NCBI GenBank assembly: GCA_025352375.1
Contig: JANXTL010000228.1
Coordinates: 1-64,000 of the forward strand
DNA: 64,000 nucleotides
Direction: 5' to 3'
DNA from: Acetobacteraceae bacterium
Lineage (GTDB): Bacteria; Pseudomonadota; Alphaproteobacteria; Acetobacterales; Acetobacteraceae
Shown here: piece after piece, positions 10,080 to 22,419 of the stretch
How the letters are laid out: every line of letters begins with the position of its first letter
How positions within the stretch are numbered: position 1 is the first letter of the stretch
Position numbers and translations under genes: made by a program
The notes under the pieces: model-generated
Database searches by the model: none
Told to the model about the DNA's origin: nothing
Seen by the model: only the letters and a program-made list of their open reading frames with translations

Positions 10080-11423
10080 ATGAAACAACGTCAACATCGC
10101 CAACCCAAACGCGGCGCCTCCATCCGCCTGCCGCCAGCGCCACCACCCGAGGAAATCGTTATTTCCCGGGTTGGTGCCGACGGGGACGGGGTCGGTGCGT
10201 TGTTGGACGGGTCGCCGTTATACATCCCCTCCACGCTGCCCGGTGAACGGGTGCTTGCCCGCCCGGTCGCTCGGCATGGGGAGGGTTGGACCGCAACCGC
10301 TGAAACTATCCTGGAACCCAGCGCGGAACGGATCGCGGCGCAATGCCCGCATTTCGGCACCTGCGGCGGCTGCGTTGCGCAGCATTGGAGCGAGCCGGGT
10401 TACCACGCCTGGAAGATCGCCTTGCTCCAGGCCGGCCTACGCCGAGCCGGGTACGGTGACGCACCGATTGCGCCGATCGTGGCGGGGGTGCCGGGTTCGC
10501 GGCGGCGGATCGACCTCGCGGTGCGCCGTTTGCCGGCGGGCGTGCGTCTTGGGCTGCATCGGGCGCGGTCTTCCGATGTGGTGGACCTCACCGCATGCAC
10601 CGTTCTGCACCCCGATCTGTTCGCCTTGATCGCCCCATTGCGTGTGCTACTGACGCGGCTGCGGACTCTCCGCAAGGAGGCTTCGGCGGTGATCAACCTG
10701 CTGGACTCCGGCCCCGATCTGCTGCTCCGAGGCGATGCGCCGATCGAGCAGACTGACCGCAATCTGTTGATCGAATTCGCTCGGGAGCACGGATTGCCTC
10801 GGGTGTCCTGGGCACTCGGCGTCGACACGCCTGAGACGATTTGTTTGTTACGCCCCGCTATTACGTCGCTGTCCGGCACGGTTGTGGCCCCACCATCCGG
10901 TGCGTTCCTGCAAGCGACCGCGGTCGGGGAAGCGGCGATTATCGATTGCGTCCTGGCGGCCCTGCCGACGAAATTGTATGCGCGGTCGCGGGTGGCCGAG
11001 CTTTATGCCGGTTGCGGGACGATTACCTTCGCGCTGGCACCCAAGGTGCGGGTCGCGGCATTCGAGGGCGACCGCGACGCGTTCGCCGCTTTGCGCGCTG
11101 CAGCCAATAATCCGGCGACCGGGGGTCGGGTGGAGGCGATCCAGCGCGATCTGACCCGACAGCCTTTGCTGGTCAAGGAGCTTTCGTCGTTTGCCGCCGT
11201 GGTGCTGGATCCGCCGCACAATGGTGCCCCGGAGCAGACGGCGCAGATTGCCGCGTCCGGTGTCGGCACGGTTGTGTACGTCAGTTGCAATCCCGGCGCT
11301 TTGGCGCGCGATGGGTTGCTGCTGAAGCGGTCTGGGTACCGGTTGGAGTTGGTGACGCCGATCGACCAGTTTCTGTGGTCGGCGCGATTGGAGAGTGTGT
11401 GCGTGTTTCGGCGTGCGCAATAA
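10080..11423 (+). CDS. TRAM-domain class I SAM-dependent RNA (uracil-5)-methyltransferase, RlmD/TrmA-like
   Basis: CPHFGTCGGC cluster, ELYAGCGTITF, VVLDPPHNG, VYVSCNP. Confidence 0.88.
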   Translation: MKQRQHRQPKRGASIRLPPAPPPEEIVISRVGADGDGVGALLDGSPLYIPSTLPGERVLARPVARHGEGWTATAETILEPSAERIAAQCPHFGTCGGCVAQHWSEPGYHAWKIALLQAGLRRAGYGDAPIAPIVAGVPGSRRRIDLAVRRLPAGVRLGLHRARSSDVVDLTACTVLHPDLFALIAPLRVLLTRLRTLRKEASAVINLLDSGPDLLLRGDAPIEQTDRNLLIEFAREHGLPRVSWALGVDTPETICLLRPAITSLSGTVVAPPSGAFLQATAVGEAAIIDCVLAALPTKLYARSRVAELYAGCGTITFALAPKVRVAAFEGDRDAFAALRAAANNPATGGRVEAIQRDLTRQPLLVKELSSFAAVVLDPPHNGAPEQTAQIAASGVGTVVYVSCNPGALARDGLLLKRSGYRLELVTPIDQFLWSARLESVCVFRRAQ

Positions 11424-11611
11424 AATTTTTTAATGGAGAGGCATGCGATAAGTAGGATCGCTACTGTCCGCTTAACCGCGATGTGCTCCGCACAAACCCC
11501 GGTTCGACCTGAACCCGCGGGAGCCGGCTCCTGGGACTTTCCGCCCGGAGAGCATGCATTGGATTTGTTGCCGGTGGAAGCCGGTGCGATCCACGTCAGG
11601 CGATCGCGCTC

Positions 11612-11728
11612 TAGACCATGATCGTTTGAGGTCGTACGCGATCGCGGCGTTCGATCATGGTCTAAGCCTTTGTTTGAGAGGGTGATTCACGCCCGAGGTT
11701 GAAGTCAACCTCAAGCGATCACGCTCTA
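11612..11728 (-). repeat. 117-bp MITE-like repeat, copy 4 (inverted)
   Basis: tagaccatgatcgtttgag...tcaacctcaagcgatcacgctcta. Confidence 0.9.
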
Positions 11729-11960
11729 GCTGGCGCTACATAAAGTCCCTCAATGGCCATTCTCGCCCGCGCCAATATCTCGACGCCAAGTTCACCTGCG
11801 AGCGGCTGCGATGCAACATCCGAAGTGGTGCGCTCAGCGCTTGTCGGCATGCGCGTCTATTACGCCGCCGCAGAGCAGGTTCACCTTGCATCCCTGTTAA
11901 AAAATGCGCCCCCGCGACCCCTCTGGCCTTCACGGTGGGCGACCTCATAGACTGGCCGTC

Positions 11961-12608
11961 ATGCGTCCTCGCTCCACCGCCCAGCTACAGGCCTCCCCTG
12001 ACGTTCAGATCGAGTCCGACCAGCGTGTCTGGTCCGGCCGCTTTCCGCTGGACGTCATCAAATTCCGCAACCGCCGCTTCGATGGGGCGATGTCGGGTCT
12101 TCGCACGTGGGAGATATGGCGGCGTGGTAAGGCGGTGGCGATGGTTCCTTACGATCCGGTCGCCGATGCCGTCGTACTGATCGAGCAGTTCCGCTTCCCC
12201 GCCTTCGCCGCCGGAATCGACCCGGTGCTGGTGGAACTCCCGGCCGGGTTGCTGGAAGACGGGGAGGACCCGGAGGAAACGATGCACCGCGAACTCCATG
12301 AAGAGATGGCCATGACGGCGGATTGCCTGGAACGGATCGGCGGTTATTTGCTTACGGCCGGCGGTGCCGACGAGTTCTGCGACCTATACGTCGGACGCGT
12401 GCATGCCCCCGAGACCGGCCCCGACGGTATCGCCTGGCACGCGGGGGAGGCGTCGGAGGAAGAAGACATCCGCGTCCGCGTCTGGCCCGCCGCGAAAGCG
12501 ATCGAGGCGGCGCTGGACGGTGCGTTTACCAACTCGATCACTGCCATCGGGCTACTGTGGCTCGCCGCCCGCCGGGACTCGTTACGGCAACGGTGGTTGG
12601 CGCCGTGA
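11961..12608 (+). CDS. NUDIX hydrolase, ADP-ribose pyrophosphatase-like
   Basis: ELPAGLLEDGEDPEETMHRELHEEMAM Nudix box; chosen start at second Met of the ORF. Confidence 0.85.
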   Translation: MRPRSTAQLQASPDVQIESDQRVWSGRFPLDVIKFRNRRFDGAMSGLRTWEIWRRGKAVAMVPYDPVADAVVLIEQFRFPAFAAGIDPVLVELPAGLLEDGEDPEETMHRELHEEMAMTADCLERIGGYLLTAGGADEFCDLYVGRVHAPETGPDGIAWHAGEASEEEDIRVRVWPAAKAIEAALDGAFTNSITAIGLLWLAARRDSLRQRWLAP

Positions 12609-13888
12609 CCGCCGCGGAACGCCGGTTCGCGCAGGGGGTGAGGGTCTTCACCCTTGGCTGCGGCGATCTGCTCGGCGAATTCGAAGCGGCGATCGAGGCA
12701 GACCCGAGCTTCGCGATGGGGCACCTCGGTAAGGCGTGGGTTTTCGCCCTCGCCACCGATCCCGGCGCGGCGTCCTTCGCCCGCGCGATCGTTGCCACGG
12801 CGCGGGACCTGCCGATGGACACACGCGGAAAAGCGCATCTGGCGGCGCTGGACCTGGCGCTGGGTTGCGCATGGTCCGAGGCCAGCCGTCTGCTCGATCG
12901 GTATCTGATGGAACACCCCCTCGACCTGCTCGCGCATCTCGCCGGGTTCCTGATCGACCTGTTCTTGGGCAACACCCGCAATCTGCGCGACCGGCCCGCT
13001 CGGGCTTTGCCTGTCTGGTCCCTATCCATGGAAGGGCACGCCGCCCTGCTCGGCTTGCACGCCTTTGGGCTGGAGGAAAACGGTGCCTACGAACAGGCAG
13101 AGGAACAATCCCGCCGTGTCGCCGAAGCCGAACCCCTGAGTTTCTGGGCGCACCACACCGTCACCCACGTGATGGAGATGCAGGGGCGGCCGGAAGACGG
13201 CCTCGGCTGGATGCTGGCGCGGGAGGCCCAGTGGTCGTCCCCCGATCATCTGACACAGACGCATATCTGGTGGCATCGGGCGCTGTTTTATATGGAATTG
13301 GGGCAGGCGGCGGATGCCCTGTCGATCTACGACGGCCCTCTGACAGGGACGCAGCGCCCCCTCGGCGTCAGCCTGACGAACGCGTCCGCATTGCTGTGGC
13401 GGCTGGATTTGCTGGGTCACGACGTGTCGGAACGCTGGCGCAGCCTGGCCCCGATCTGGGCGGGTCATACGGATGGACGGTGCTCGGTGTTCTGCGACCT
13501 GCACGCGCTGATGGCGGAGCTGGGGGCGGGCGACGATGCCGGGGCCGACCGGCGCGTCCAGGCGATGCGCGCGACGGCGGCGGGGAACGACGAGGCGGGG
13601 ACGATTTACCGCGAAGCCGGGGTGCCTCTGGCGGAAGGCCTGCGGCAGTTCCACCGTGGCGCCTACGCCCAGGCCGCCGAAACCCTGTTCGCGGCTCGGA
13701 CGGCGACCCGGCTGATTGGCGGCAGCCACGCCCAGCGCGATATCGCCGACTGGACGTTGACCGAGGCTGCCTTGCGAGGTGGCCAGCGCGACATGGCGGT
13801 GGCGCTGGCGTATGAACGGCTGGCGCTGCGGCCGCGCAGCACCGTCAATCGCGCGTTCCTGCGACGCGCCGAAGGAATTCGCGCATGA
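12605..13888 (+). CDS. Tetratricopeptide-repeat (TTC38-like) protein
   Basis: In-frame GTG at 12605 overlaps the NUDIX stop (GTGA); helical-repeat sequence. Confidence 0.7.
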   Translation: MTAAERRFAQGVRVFTLGCGDLLGEFEAAIEADPSFAMGHLGKAWVFALATDPGAASFARAIVATARDLPMDTRGKAHLAALDLALGCAWSEASRLLDRYLMEHPLDLLAHLAGFLIDLFLGNTRNLRDRPARALPVWSLSMEGHAALLGLHAFGLEENGAYEQAEEQSRRVAEAEPLSFWAHHTVTHVMEMQGRPEDGLGWMLAREAQWSSPDHLTQTHIWWHRALFYMELGQAADALSIYDGPLTGTQRPLGVSLTNASALLWRLDLLGHDVSERWRSLAPIWAGHTDGRCSVFCDLHALMAELGAGDDAGADRRVQAMRATAAGNDEAGTIYREAGVPLAEGLRQFHRGAYAQAAETLFAARTATRLIGGSHAQRDIADWTLTEAALRGGQRDMAVALAYERLALRPRSTVNRAFLRRAEGIRA

Positions 13889-14598
13889 CCGAACGCCTGT
13901 TTCTCGATGGCCCCGAACTGCGGGAAGCATCCGGTATTGTGCTGGCCTGCGGGCCCGAGGGGATCGTCCTCGACCGCACCATTTTCTATGCGCGCTCCGG
14001 CGGGCAACCCGGCGATACCGGGGTGTTGCGGTGGGACGGCGGGGAAACCACCATTGCCGACACGATCAAAGGCGACGGGGAAACCATTCTCCATGTCCCC
14101 GCCCCGGATGCCGCGTTGCCACCTGTTGGTTCGGTGGTGGGTGAAAATATCGATTGGGACCGCCGCCACAAGCTTATGCGCATGCACACCGCGATGCATC
14201 TGCTTTGTAGCTTGATCGCGGGCGCCAAGGTGACCGGCGGATCGGTCGGCGCCGACAAGTCCCGGCTCGATTTCGACCTGCCCAACCCGCCGCCCAAGGA
14301 AGAAATCGAGGCTGGGCTGAACGCCCTGATCGAGGCCGACCTGCCGGTGAAGATCGAGTGGGTGGACGAGTCGGTTCTGGACACCGACCCCGGCCTGGTT
14401 CGCACCATGTCGGTGCAACCCCCGCGCGGCATGGGCCGGTTGCGGCTGATGCGGATCGGGGACGGGTCCACCGTGGATTTGCAGCCCTGCGGTGGCACGC
14501 ATGTTTCGCGGACGGGAGAAATAGGGCGCATCGCGGTGCTGAAGATCGAGAACAAGGGCAAGCAGAACCGGCGCATCACCATTGCACCGGCTATCTAG
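13885..14598 (+). CDS. Alanyl-tRNA editing protein (AlaX-like)
   Basis: FYARSGGQPGDTG; HTAMHLL; CGGTHVSRTGEIG. Confidence 0.9.
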   Translation: MTERLFLDGPELREASGIVLACGPEGIVLDRTIFYARSGGQPGDTGVLRWDGGETTIADTIKGDGETILHVPAPDAALPPVGSVVGENIDWDRRHKLMRMHTAMHLLCSLIAGAKVTGGSVGADKSRLDFDLPNPPPKEEIEAGLNALIEADLPVKIEWVDESVLDTDPGLVRTMSVQPPRGMGRLRLMRIGDGSTVDLQPCGGTHVSRTGEIGRIAVLKIENKGKQNRRITIAPAI

Positions 14599-14612
14599 GG
14601 GAGCAGAAAACG

Positions 14613-15455
14613 ATGGGTCCGCTGGTAACAACGGAATGGCTGGCCGGGGAACGCGGCAAGCCGGATTTGGTCGTGTTCGACGCGACCATGTATCTGCCGA
14701 ACGAGACCAAGAACGGCCTCGTGGAATTTCGCGCGGCGCACATTCCGGGGGCTCGTTATTTCGACATCGATTTCGTGGCGGACCAGGACTCGTCGCTGCC
14801 GCACATGGTCCCCACCCCCGGCCGCTTTGCCAAGCTGATGGGCGCGATGGGCGTTTCGAACACCACGCGCCTGGTATTCTACGACCAGAAAGGATTGGCC
14901 TCGGCCGCGCGCGGCTGGTGGCTGATGGGCCTGTTCGGACACGACAACGCCGCCGTGCTGGATGGCGGACTGCCGAAGTGGGTGCGTGAGGGGCGTTCCA
15001 CCGAGGCCGGTGAACCGGCCACCCCCGCTGCCGCCGTGTTCAACCCGGACTTCCGAGCGACAAGGCTGCGCGGGGTCGGGGACATTCTGGGGAATGTCTC
15101 GACGCAGGCGGAATTGGTCCTGGATGCCCGGGCTGGCGGCCGCTTCACCGGGGCGACGCCGGAGCCGCGCGCGGGTATGCGCAGCGGGCACATGCCGGGG
15201 GCGGCATCGCTGCCGTATACCGATCTGCTGAACGCCGATGGCACGTTCCGCCCGATCGCCGAGGTGAAAGCACGCTTCGCCGCCGCTGGTGTCGACGGAT
15301 CGCGGTCGGTGGTGACCAGTTGCGGATCGGGTGTCACCGCCTGCATTTTGACAATGGGCCTGCGGATGGCGGGCCTGCCCGAGGGCGCTGTTTACGACGG
15401 GTCCTGGACCGAATGGGGCGGACGCTCCGACACCGCCGTGGAGACCGGCGCATGA
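14613..15455 (+). CDS. sseA: 3-mercaptopyruvate sulfurtransferase (tandem rhodanese)
   Basis: HIPGARYFDIDF; VVTSCGSGVTAC active-site Cys. Confidence 0.9.
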   Translation: MGPLVTTEWLAGERGKPDLVVFDATMYLPNETKNGLVEFRAAHIPGARYFDIDFVADQDSSLPHMVPTPGRFAKLMGAMGVSNTTRLVFYDQKGLASAARGWWLMGLFGHDNAAVLDGGLPKWVREGRSTEAGEPATPAAAVFNPDFRATRLRGVGDILGNVSTQAELVLDARAGGRFTGATPEPRAGMRSGHMPGAASLPYTDLLNADGTFRPIAEVKARFAAAGVDGSRSVVTSCGSGVTACILTMGLRMAGLPEGAVYDGSWTEWGGRSDTAVETGA

Positions 15456-16642
15456 ACGACAAGCTCGGCTTTCGCACCAAGCTGTCGCATCTGGGGCGGC
15501 GGACGAAGCACGAGCACGGGTTCGTCAACCCGCCGCTGCTGCGTGGCTCGACCGTGCTGGTGCCGACGGTGGCCGAACGGAAGGCTTTGCAGGCGCAGAA
15601 GGGCGCGCAGGTGCTGACGTATGGCACCGGCGGATCGCAGACCCATTGGGCGCTGGAGGACACCATTGCCGCAATCGAGGGCGGCACCCGCTGCTACATC
15701 GTCGGCACCGGGCTGGCGGCGGTGACCGTGCCGCTGCTGGTTTTTCTCAAATCCGGCGATCACATGCTGATGCCGGACCATGTCTACGGCCCGGCGCGCA
15801 ATTTCGCCAGCGGCATGCTGGTGAAGTACGGTGTCGAAACGACGTTCTACGACCCTTGCATTACCGGTGATGGTTTGTCGAAGTTGATGCGGCCGAACAC
15901 CACGGTCGTCTACACGGAAAGCCCGGGGTCGCACACGTTCGAGGTGCAGGACGTTCCGGCGATCGCACGCGCCGCGCATGCGGGGGGGGCCAAAGTGCTG
16001 ATGGACAACACCTGGGGCATCCACCATTTCCAGCCGTTCGAACATGGCGTCGACGTATCGATCCAGGCGGCGACCAAATATCTGGCGGGCCACTCCGACG
16101 TGCTGATCGGATCGATTACCGTCAATAATGAGGACGACTGGCAAACGCTGCACGCCGGTGCCCGGCAGTTGGGGCAATACGCCAGCCCGGACGATTGCTG
16201 GCTGACCCTGCGCGGCATCCGCACCATGGGCGTGCGGCTGACAGCGCAGATGGAGGCCGCGATGCAGGTGGCGCACTGGCTGCGCAAACGGCCTGAGGTC
16301 GCGCAGGTGCTGCATCCGGGGCTACCGGGTGCGCCGGGGCACGAGATCTGGAAGCGCGATTTTACGGGGTCGTGCAGCCTGTTCGGCGTGGCGTTCAAGC
16401 CGTCGTTCTCGGCGGAGGCCACGCACGCATTCTGCGAGGCGCTGGAACTGTTCGGGATTGGGGCATCCTGGGGCGGGTTCGAGAGTTTGGCGGTACCGAC
16501 GACGGGCAACATCACCCGCACGGCGGGCACCGGGCAATTCGCCGGGCCGCTGGTGCGGATCCACATCGGGTTGGAGGATGTGGACGATTTGATCGCTGAT
16601 TTGGATCGGGGGCTGGGGGTTATGCGAGGGTTTGGGAGGTGA
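15452..16642 (+). CDS. metC: Cystathionine beta-lyase (PLP, Cys/Met metabolism)
   Basis: YGTGGSQTHWALE; DNTWG; QAATKYLAGHSDVLIG; ATG overlaps the sseA stop (ATGA). Confidence 0.87.
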   Translation: MNDKLGFRTKLSHLGRRTKHEHGFVNPPLLRGSTVLVPTVAERKALQAQKGAQVLTYGTGGSQTHWALEDTIAAIEGGTRCYIVGTGLAAVTVPLLVFLKSGDHMLMPDHVYGPARNFASGMLVKYGVETTFYDPCITGDGLSKLMRPNTTVVYTESPGSHTFEVQDVPAIARAAHAGGAKVLMDNTWGIHHFQPFEHGVDVSIQAATKYLAGHSDVLIGSITVNNEDDWQTLHAGARQLGQYASPDDCWLTLRGIRTMGVRLTAQMEAAMQVAHWLRKRPEVAQVLHPGLPGAPGHEIWKRDFTGSCSLFGVAFKPSFSAEATHAFCEALELFGIGASWGGFESLAVPTTGNITRTAGTGQFAGPLVRIHIGLEDVDDLIADLDRGLGVMRGFGR

Positions 16643-16728
16643 AATACTTGCTTACCATCACAACAGCGCGTACCGTCCACGCGTTGTCGTGACGGTATTT
16701 GGGTCTGCTCGCGGCGCACGAGGGCATC

Positions 16729-16913
16729 ATGTCGAAGACGCTCGCAAAATCCGCGAAGGCACCCACGCCGAAACGTCGTCGCCTTCCCGACCTCTCCGGT
16801 CCGGTCCGGTCCAGCGGCCGACGCCGGGCGGCGCGCGCAAGTTCAAGGCGGAAGATGTGCGCAAGGCAGTAGACATACTGTTCGACAAGTTTGCCGCCCG
16901 CGCCCAGGTTTGA
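16729..16913 (+). pseudogene. Small ORF interrupted by a 1-unit shift in a (CCGGT)3 tract; with one unit fewer it encodes a 59-aa basic protein
   Basis: Removing one CCGGT gives MSKTLAKSAKAPTPKRRRLPDLSGPVQRPTPGGARKFKAEDVRKAVDILFDKFAARAQV*. Confidence 0.55.
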
Positions 16914-17685
16914 CCGGCAGCGGCAGCAGGATCAGACCGCGTCTTACAATCGCGGCGTCTTTATCAATTGCCCATACGATCCGGCCTACCGTCCCGTTCT
17001 GCGGGCCATCGTGTTCGCGGTTTTTGCTTGCAATCTCGAACCGCGCTGCGCGCTGCAGGCATCCAATAGCAGCACCATTCGGGTCGAGAAAATCGTCGCT
17101 CTGATCCGGGGCGCCCGCTGGGGCATCCACGATCTGTCGGATATGCGCTCGAACGGCGCCGAGGCGCCGCATTTCAATATGCCGCTCGAATACGGGCTGT
17201 TTTTCGGCGCGCACCAGTTTGGCAACAAGCCTCACAACCTGAAATCGAGTCTGTTGCTCGTGCACGACATCGCCAAATTCCGGCAAAACTGTAGCAATCT
17301 GGGCGGGGTAGACCCGGTCGAGCATGCCGGCCAACCGCATGCGGCGATCGAGTCCGTGCGGGACTGGGTAAAAACCGAAATGGGCGATGAGGCGAACAAG
17401 ATCGACTTCAGCTGGGCAATGCGCGAACGGTTCGACCGATTCCAGCCGTTCCTGTTCAAATTGTGCGATGATACCAGCCGGCCGAACCCTTGAGTCTCGC
17501 TGAGGCGGCCAGCCGGCTGGTATGGTATTGATTTCGCGCACAGCCGCCACGCCAACCCTGCGCGCATACCAGTCACCGGTAGGGGCGACTGGTATGACAA
17601 AAAGGAAACGCCCGATACGCTGCTGTTCAACGACTACTGCGAGACGGTGTCGCAGTGGTTGCTCAGGGACAACGAGGGCAGATAG
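16891..17685 (+). pseudogene. 'FINCPYD' family protein (possible TIR-like/nucleotide-handling Rossmann fold, inference) with a premature stop inside an inserted palindromic element
   Basis: GVFINCPYDPAYRPVLRAIVFAVF...RCALQ...RVEKIVALIRGARWGIHDLSDM; the same frame resumes after the insertion: DKKETPDTLLFNDYCETVSQWLLRDNEGR*. Confidence 0.6.
17472..17594. mobile_element. Putative ~123-bp palindromic MITE/REP-like insertion with TGA target duplication
   Basis: ATACCAGCCGGC (17471-17482)/GCCGGCTGGTAT (17512-17523); CGCGCA/TGCGCG; CATACCAGTC (17565-17574)/GACTGGTATG (17587-17596); TGA at 17469-17471 and 17595-17597. Confidence 0.55.
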
Positions 17686-17758
17686 GACCCAAATTTTGCA
17701 CCGGCCATCGACCGGCGCATAAGATATCCCCCACGCCGCTCGACCGAGGAACCCACCC

Positions 17759-20458
<2,700 letters not shown>

Positions 20459-20459
<1 letters not shown>

Positions 20460-21133
20460 TGGAACACGTCCGTGCCGTAATATTCGACGCGTATGGTACG
20501 CTATTGGATATTCACGCCGCCATGGGGCGCTACGCCGCTCGGCTGGGTCCGAACTGGCAGCAGATCAGCGCCGACTGGCGGATGAAGCAGGTGGAATACG
20601 CTTGGGTGCGCTCGCTCGCCGGTCCCGCGCATCACCGCGACTTCTGGCATCTGACCGAGGAGGCCCTGGTCTGGGCGGCCAGCCGGCATGACATCCACGA
20701 CGCCGCGTTGTTGGCCGAAATCCTGATGGCGTACCGGCATTTGGATGCCTACCCCGAGGTTCCCGTCGTCCTGCGCCACTTGCGTGACAAAGGCCTGGAA
20801 CGTGCCATCCTGTCCAATGGCGAACCGGGCATGTTGCGTGACGCGGTGCATACAGCCGGTCTGACCGATTTGCTGAACGCCGTTCTGAGTGTGGAATCGG
20901 TCGGCGTGTTCAAACCCGATCCGCGTGTCTACCGCCTTGCTGGTGCGCATTTCGGGATGGCGGCGAGCCAGATGGCCTTTGTGTCGTCCAACCCCTGGGA
21001 CGCGTTCGGTGCGAACGCATTCGGGTTCAAAGTGTTCTGGGTCAATCGCACCGGCCAGCGGGCGGAATACGATTTGCACGGGAAGGTTTCGGAAATACGG
21101 GACCTGTCGGCCCTGGTGGGGATGTTGGGATGA
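20459..21133 (+). CDS. Haloacid dehalogenase type II (HAD family)
   Basis: IFDAYGTLLD; ILSNGEP; FKPDPRVYRLA; SSNPWDAFGA. Confidence 0.9.
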
Positions 21134-22419
21134 TGACAGCCGGGCGGATCGCCGCCGCCATCGAGCTGCTCGACATCATCGAAAGCGCCCGCAAACGCCC
21201 CGCCGACGCGGTCGCCAACGACTATTTCCGAGCGCGCCGCTTCATCGGCTCCGGCGACCGCCGAGCGATTTCGGATCGGGTGTGGTCGGTGCTGCGGACG
21301 CGGCGGCGGCTGGAATGGTGGCTGAAGGGCGGCCCCGTCACCGGCCGGATGCTGATCGCGGCGTCCTTGCTGACCGAGGGTTGGGCGCTGCCCGGCGTGG
21401 TCCAAACCTACTCCGGCGGGCAATACGCCGCCCCCGCCCTGAACGCCGGCGAAAAGGCAATTCTCGGGAAGGTCGAGGGTCATACGATCGACCATCCTGG
21501 TATGCCAGACGCGACTCGGCTGGAAGTGGCGGATTGGATTCTCCCGCTGCTAACGGCCCGATTCGGCACGGCCGCTCCGACGGAACTTGCGGCGCTGTCC
21601 ACCGAAGCGCCGCTCGATCTTCGGGCCAATCTGCTGAAGACCACACGCGAAGAGGCGCAGGCCGCCCTCGCCGCCGAGGGGTGGGAAGCGCGGCCAACGC
21701 CGTTCTCCCCCTGGGGGCTGCGAATCGACGGGCGCCGGCCGGTTACCAGCGGGCCTGCCTTCCAGACCGGGCTCGTGGAAATCCAGGACGAGGGCAGCCA
21801 GCTCATCGCCGTCATGGTGGATGCGCACCCCGGTATGCGGGTGGTGGACTGGTGCGCTGGAGCCGGCGGAAAAACCCTCGCCATCGCCAGCCGCATGCGG
21901 AACAAAGGGCAGATCGTGGCCTGCGACATATCCCGCTCCCGGCTGGAGGGGGCGATGCCCCGCCTGAAACGCGCCGGGGTCCATAACGTCGAGCGTCATC
22001 TGGTCGAATCCGGCGACAAGTGGCTGAAACGCCGGGCTGGGGCGTTCGACCGGGTGTTGGTCGATGCGCCCTGCACCGGCACCGGCACCTGGCGGCGCAA
22101 TCCCGATGCCCGCCTGCGCCTGACTGAAACCGATCTGGCGGAGCTGGTGCCGAAACAGGCGGCAATTCTGGACACCGCCCAGACGCTGGTGCGCAAGGGC
22201 GGGCGGCTGATTTACGCGACGTGTTCTCTGCTGCTGGAGGAGAACGAATTGCAAATCGCCGCCTTCCTCGGGCGGCACAAGGATTTCGCCCTGGTCCCCC
22301 TGGCGCGTGCCTGGCCGTTGGAAACCCCGGTGCCGTGCGCTGGAGACAATCTGTCGCTCACACCCGCGCGGCACGGCACCGACGGGTTCTTCGCTGCCGT
22401 CCTCGAACGGCACGCATGA
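21130..22419 (+). CDS. RsmB-like rRNA (cytosine-5)-methyltransferase
   Basis: VVDWCAGAGGKTLAIA; DAPCTGTGTWRRNPD; YATCSLL. Confidence 0.88.
   Translation: MMTAGRIAAAIELLDIIESARKRPADAVANDYFRARRFIGSGDRRAISDRVWSVLRTRRRLEWWLKGGPVTGRMLIAASLLTEGWALPGVVQTYSGGQYAAPALNAGEKAILGKVEGHTIDHPGMPDATRLEVADWILPLLTARFGTAAPTELAALSTEAPLDLRANLLKTTREEAQAALAAEGWEARPTPFSPWGLRIDGRRPVTSGPAFQTGLVEIQDEGSQLIAVMVDAHPGMRVVDWCAGAGGKTLAIASRMRNKGQIVACDISRSRLEGAMPRLKRAGVHNVERHLVESGDKWLKRRAGAFDRVLVDAPCTGTGTWRRNPDARLRLTETDLAELVPKQAAILDTAQTLVRKGGRLIYATCSLLLEENELQIAAFLGRHKDFALVPLARAWPLETPVPCAGDNLSLTPARHGTDGFFAAVLERHA

Noticed and set aside
11433-11621. 62-aa ORF after the TRAM methyltransferase
   Set aside because: No recognisable motif, runs into the repeat at 11612; could be noise or a remnant.
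15985-15993. G8 run inside the metC-like gene as a frameshift candidate
   Set aside because: The reading frame is intact through it (HAGGAKVLMDNTWG), so there is no evidence of disruption.
16632-16913. 93-aa ORF starting inside metC
   Set aside because: Its N-terminal part overlaps the end of metC and has no coding-like character; only its C-terminus (KFKAEDVRKAVDILFDKF) looks real and belongs to the frameshifted ORF from 16729.
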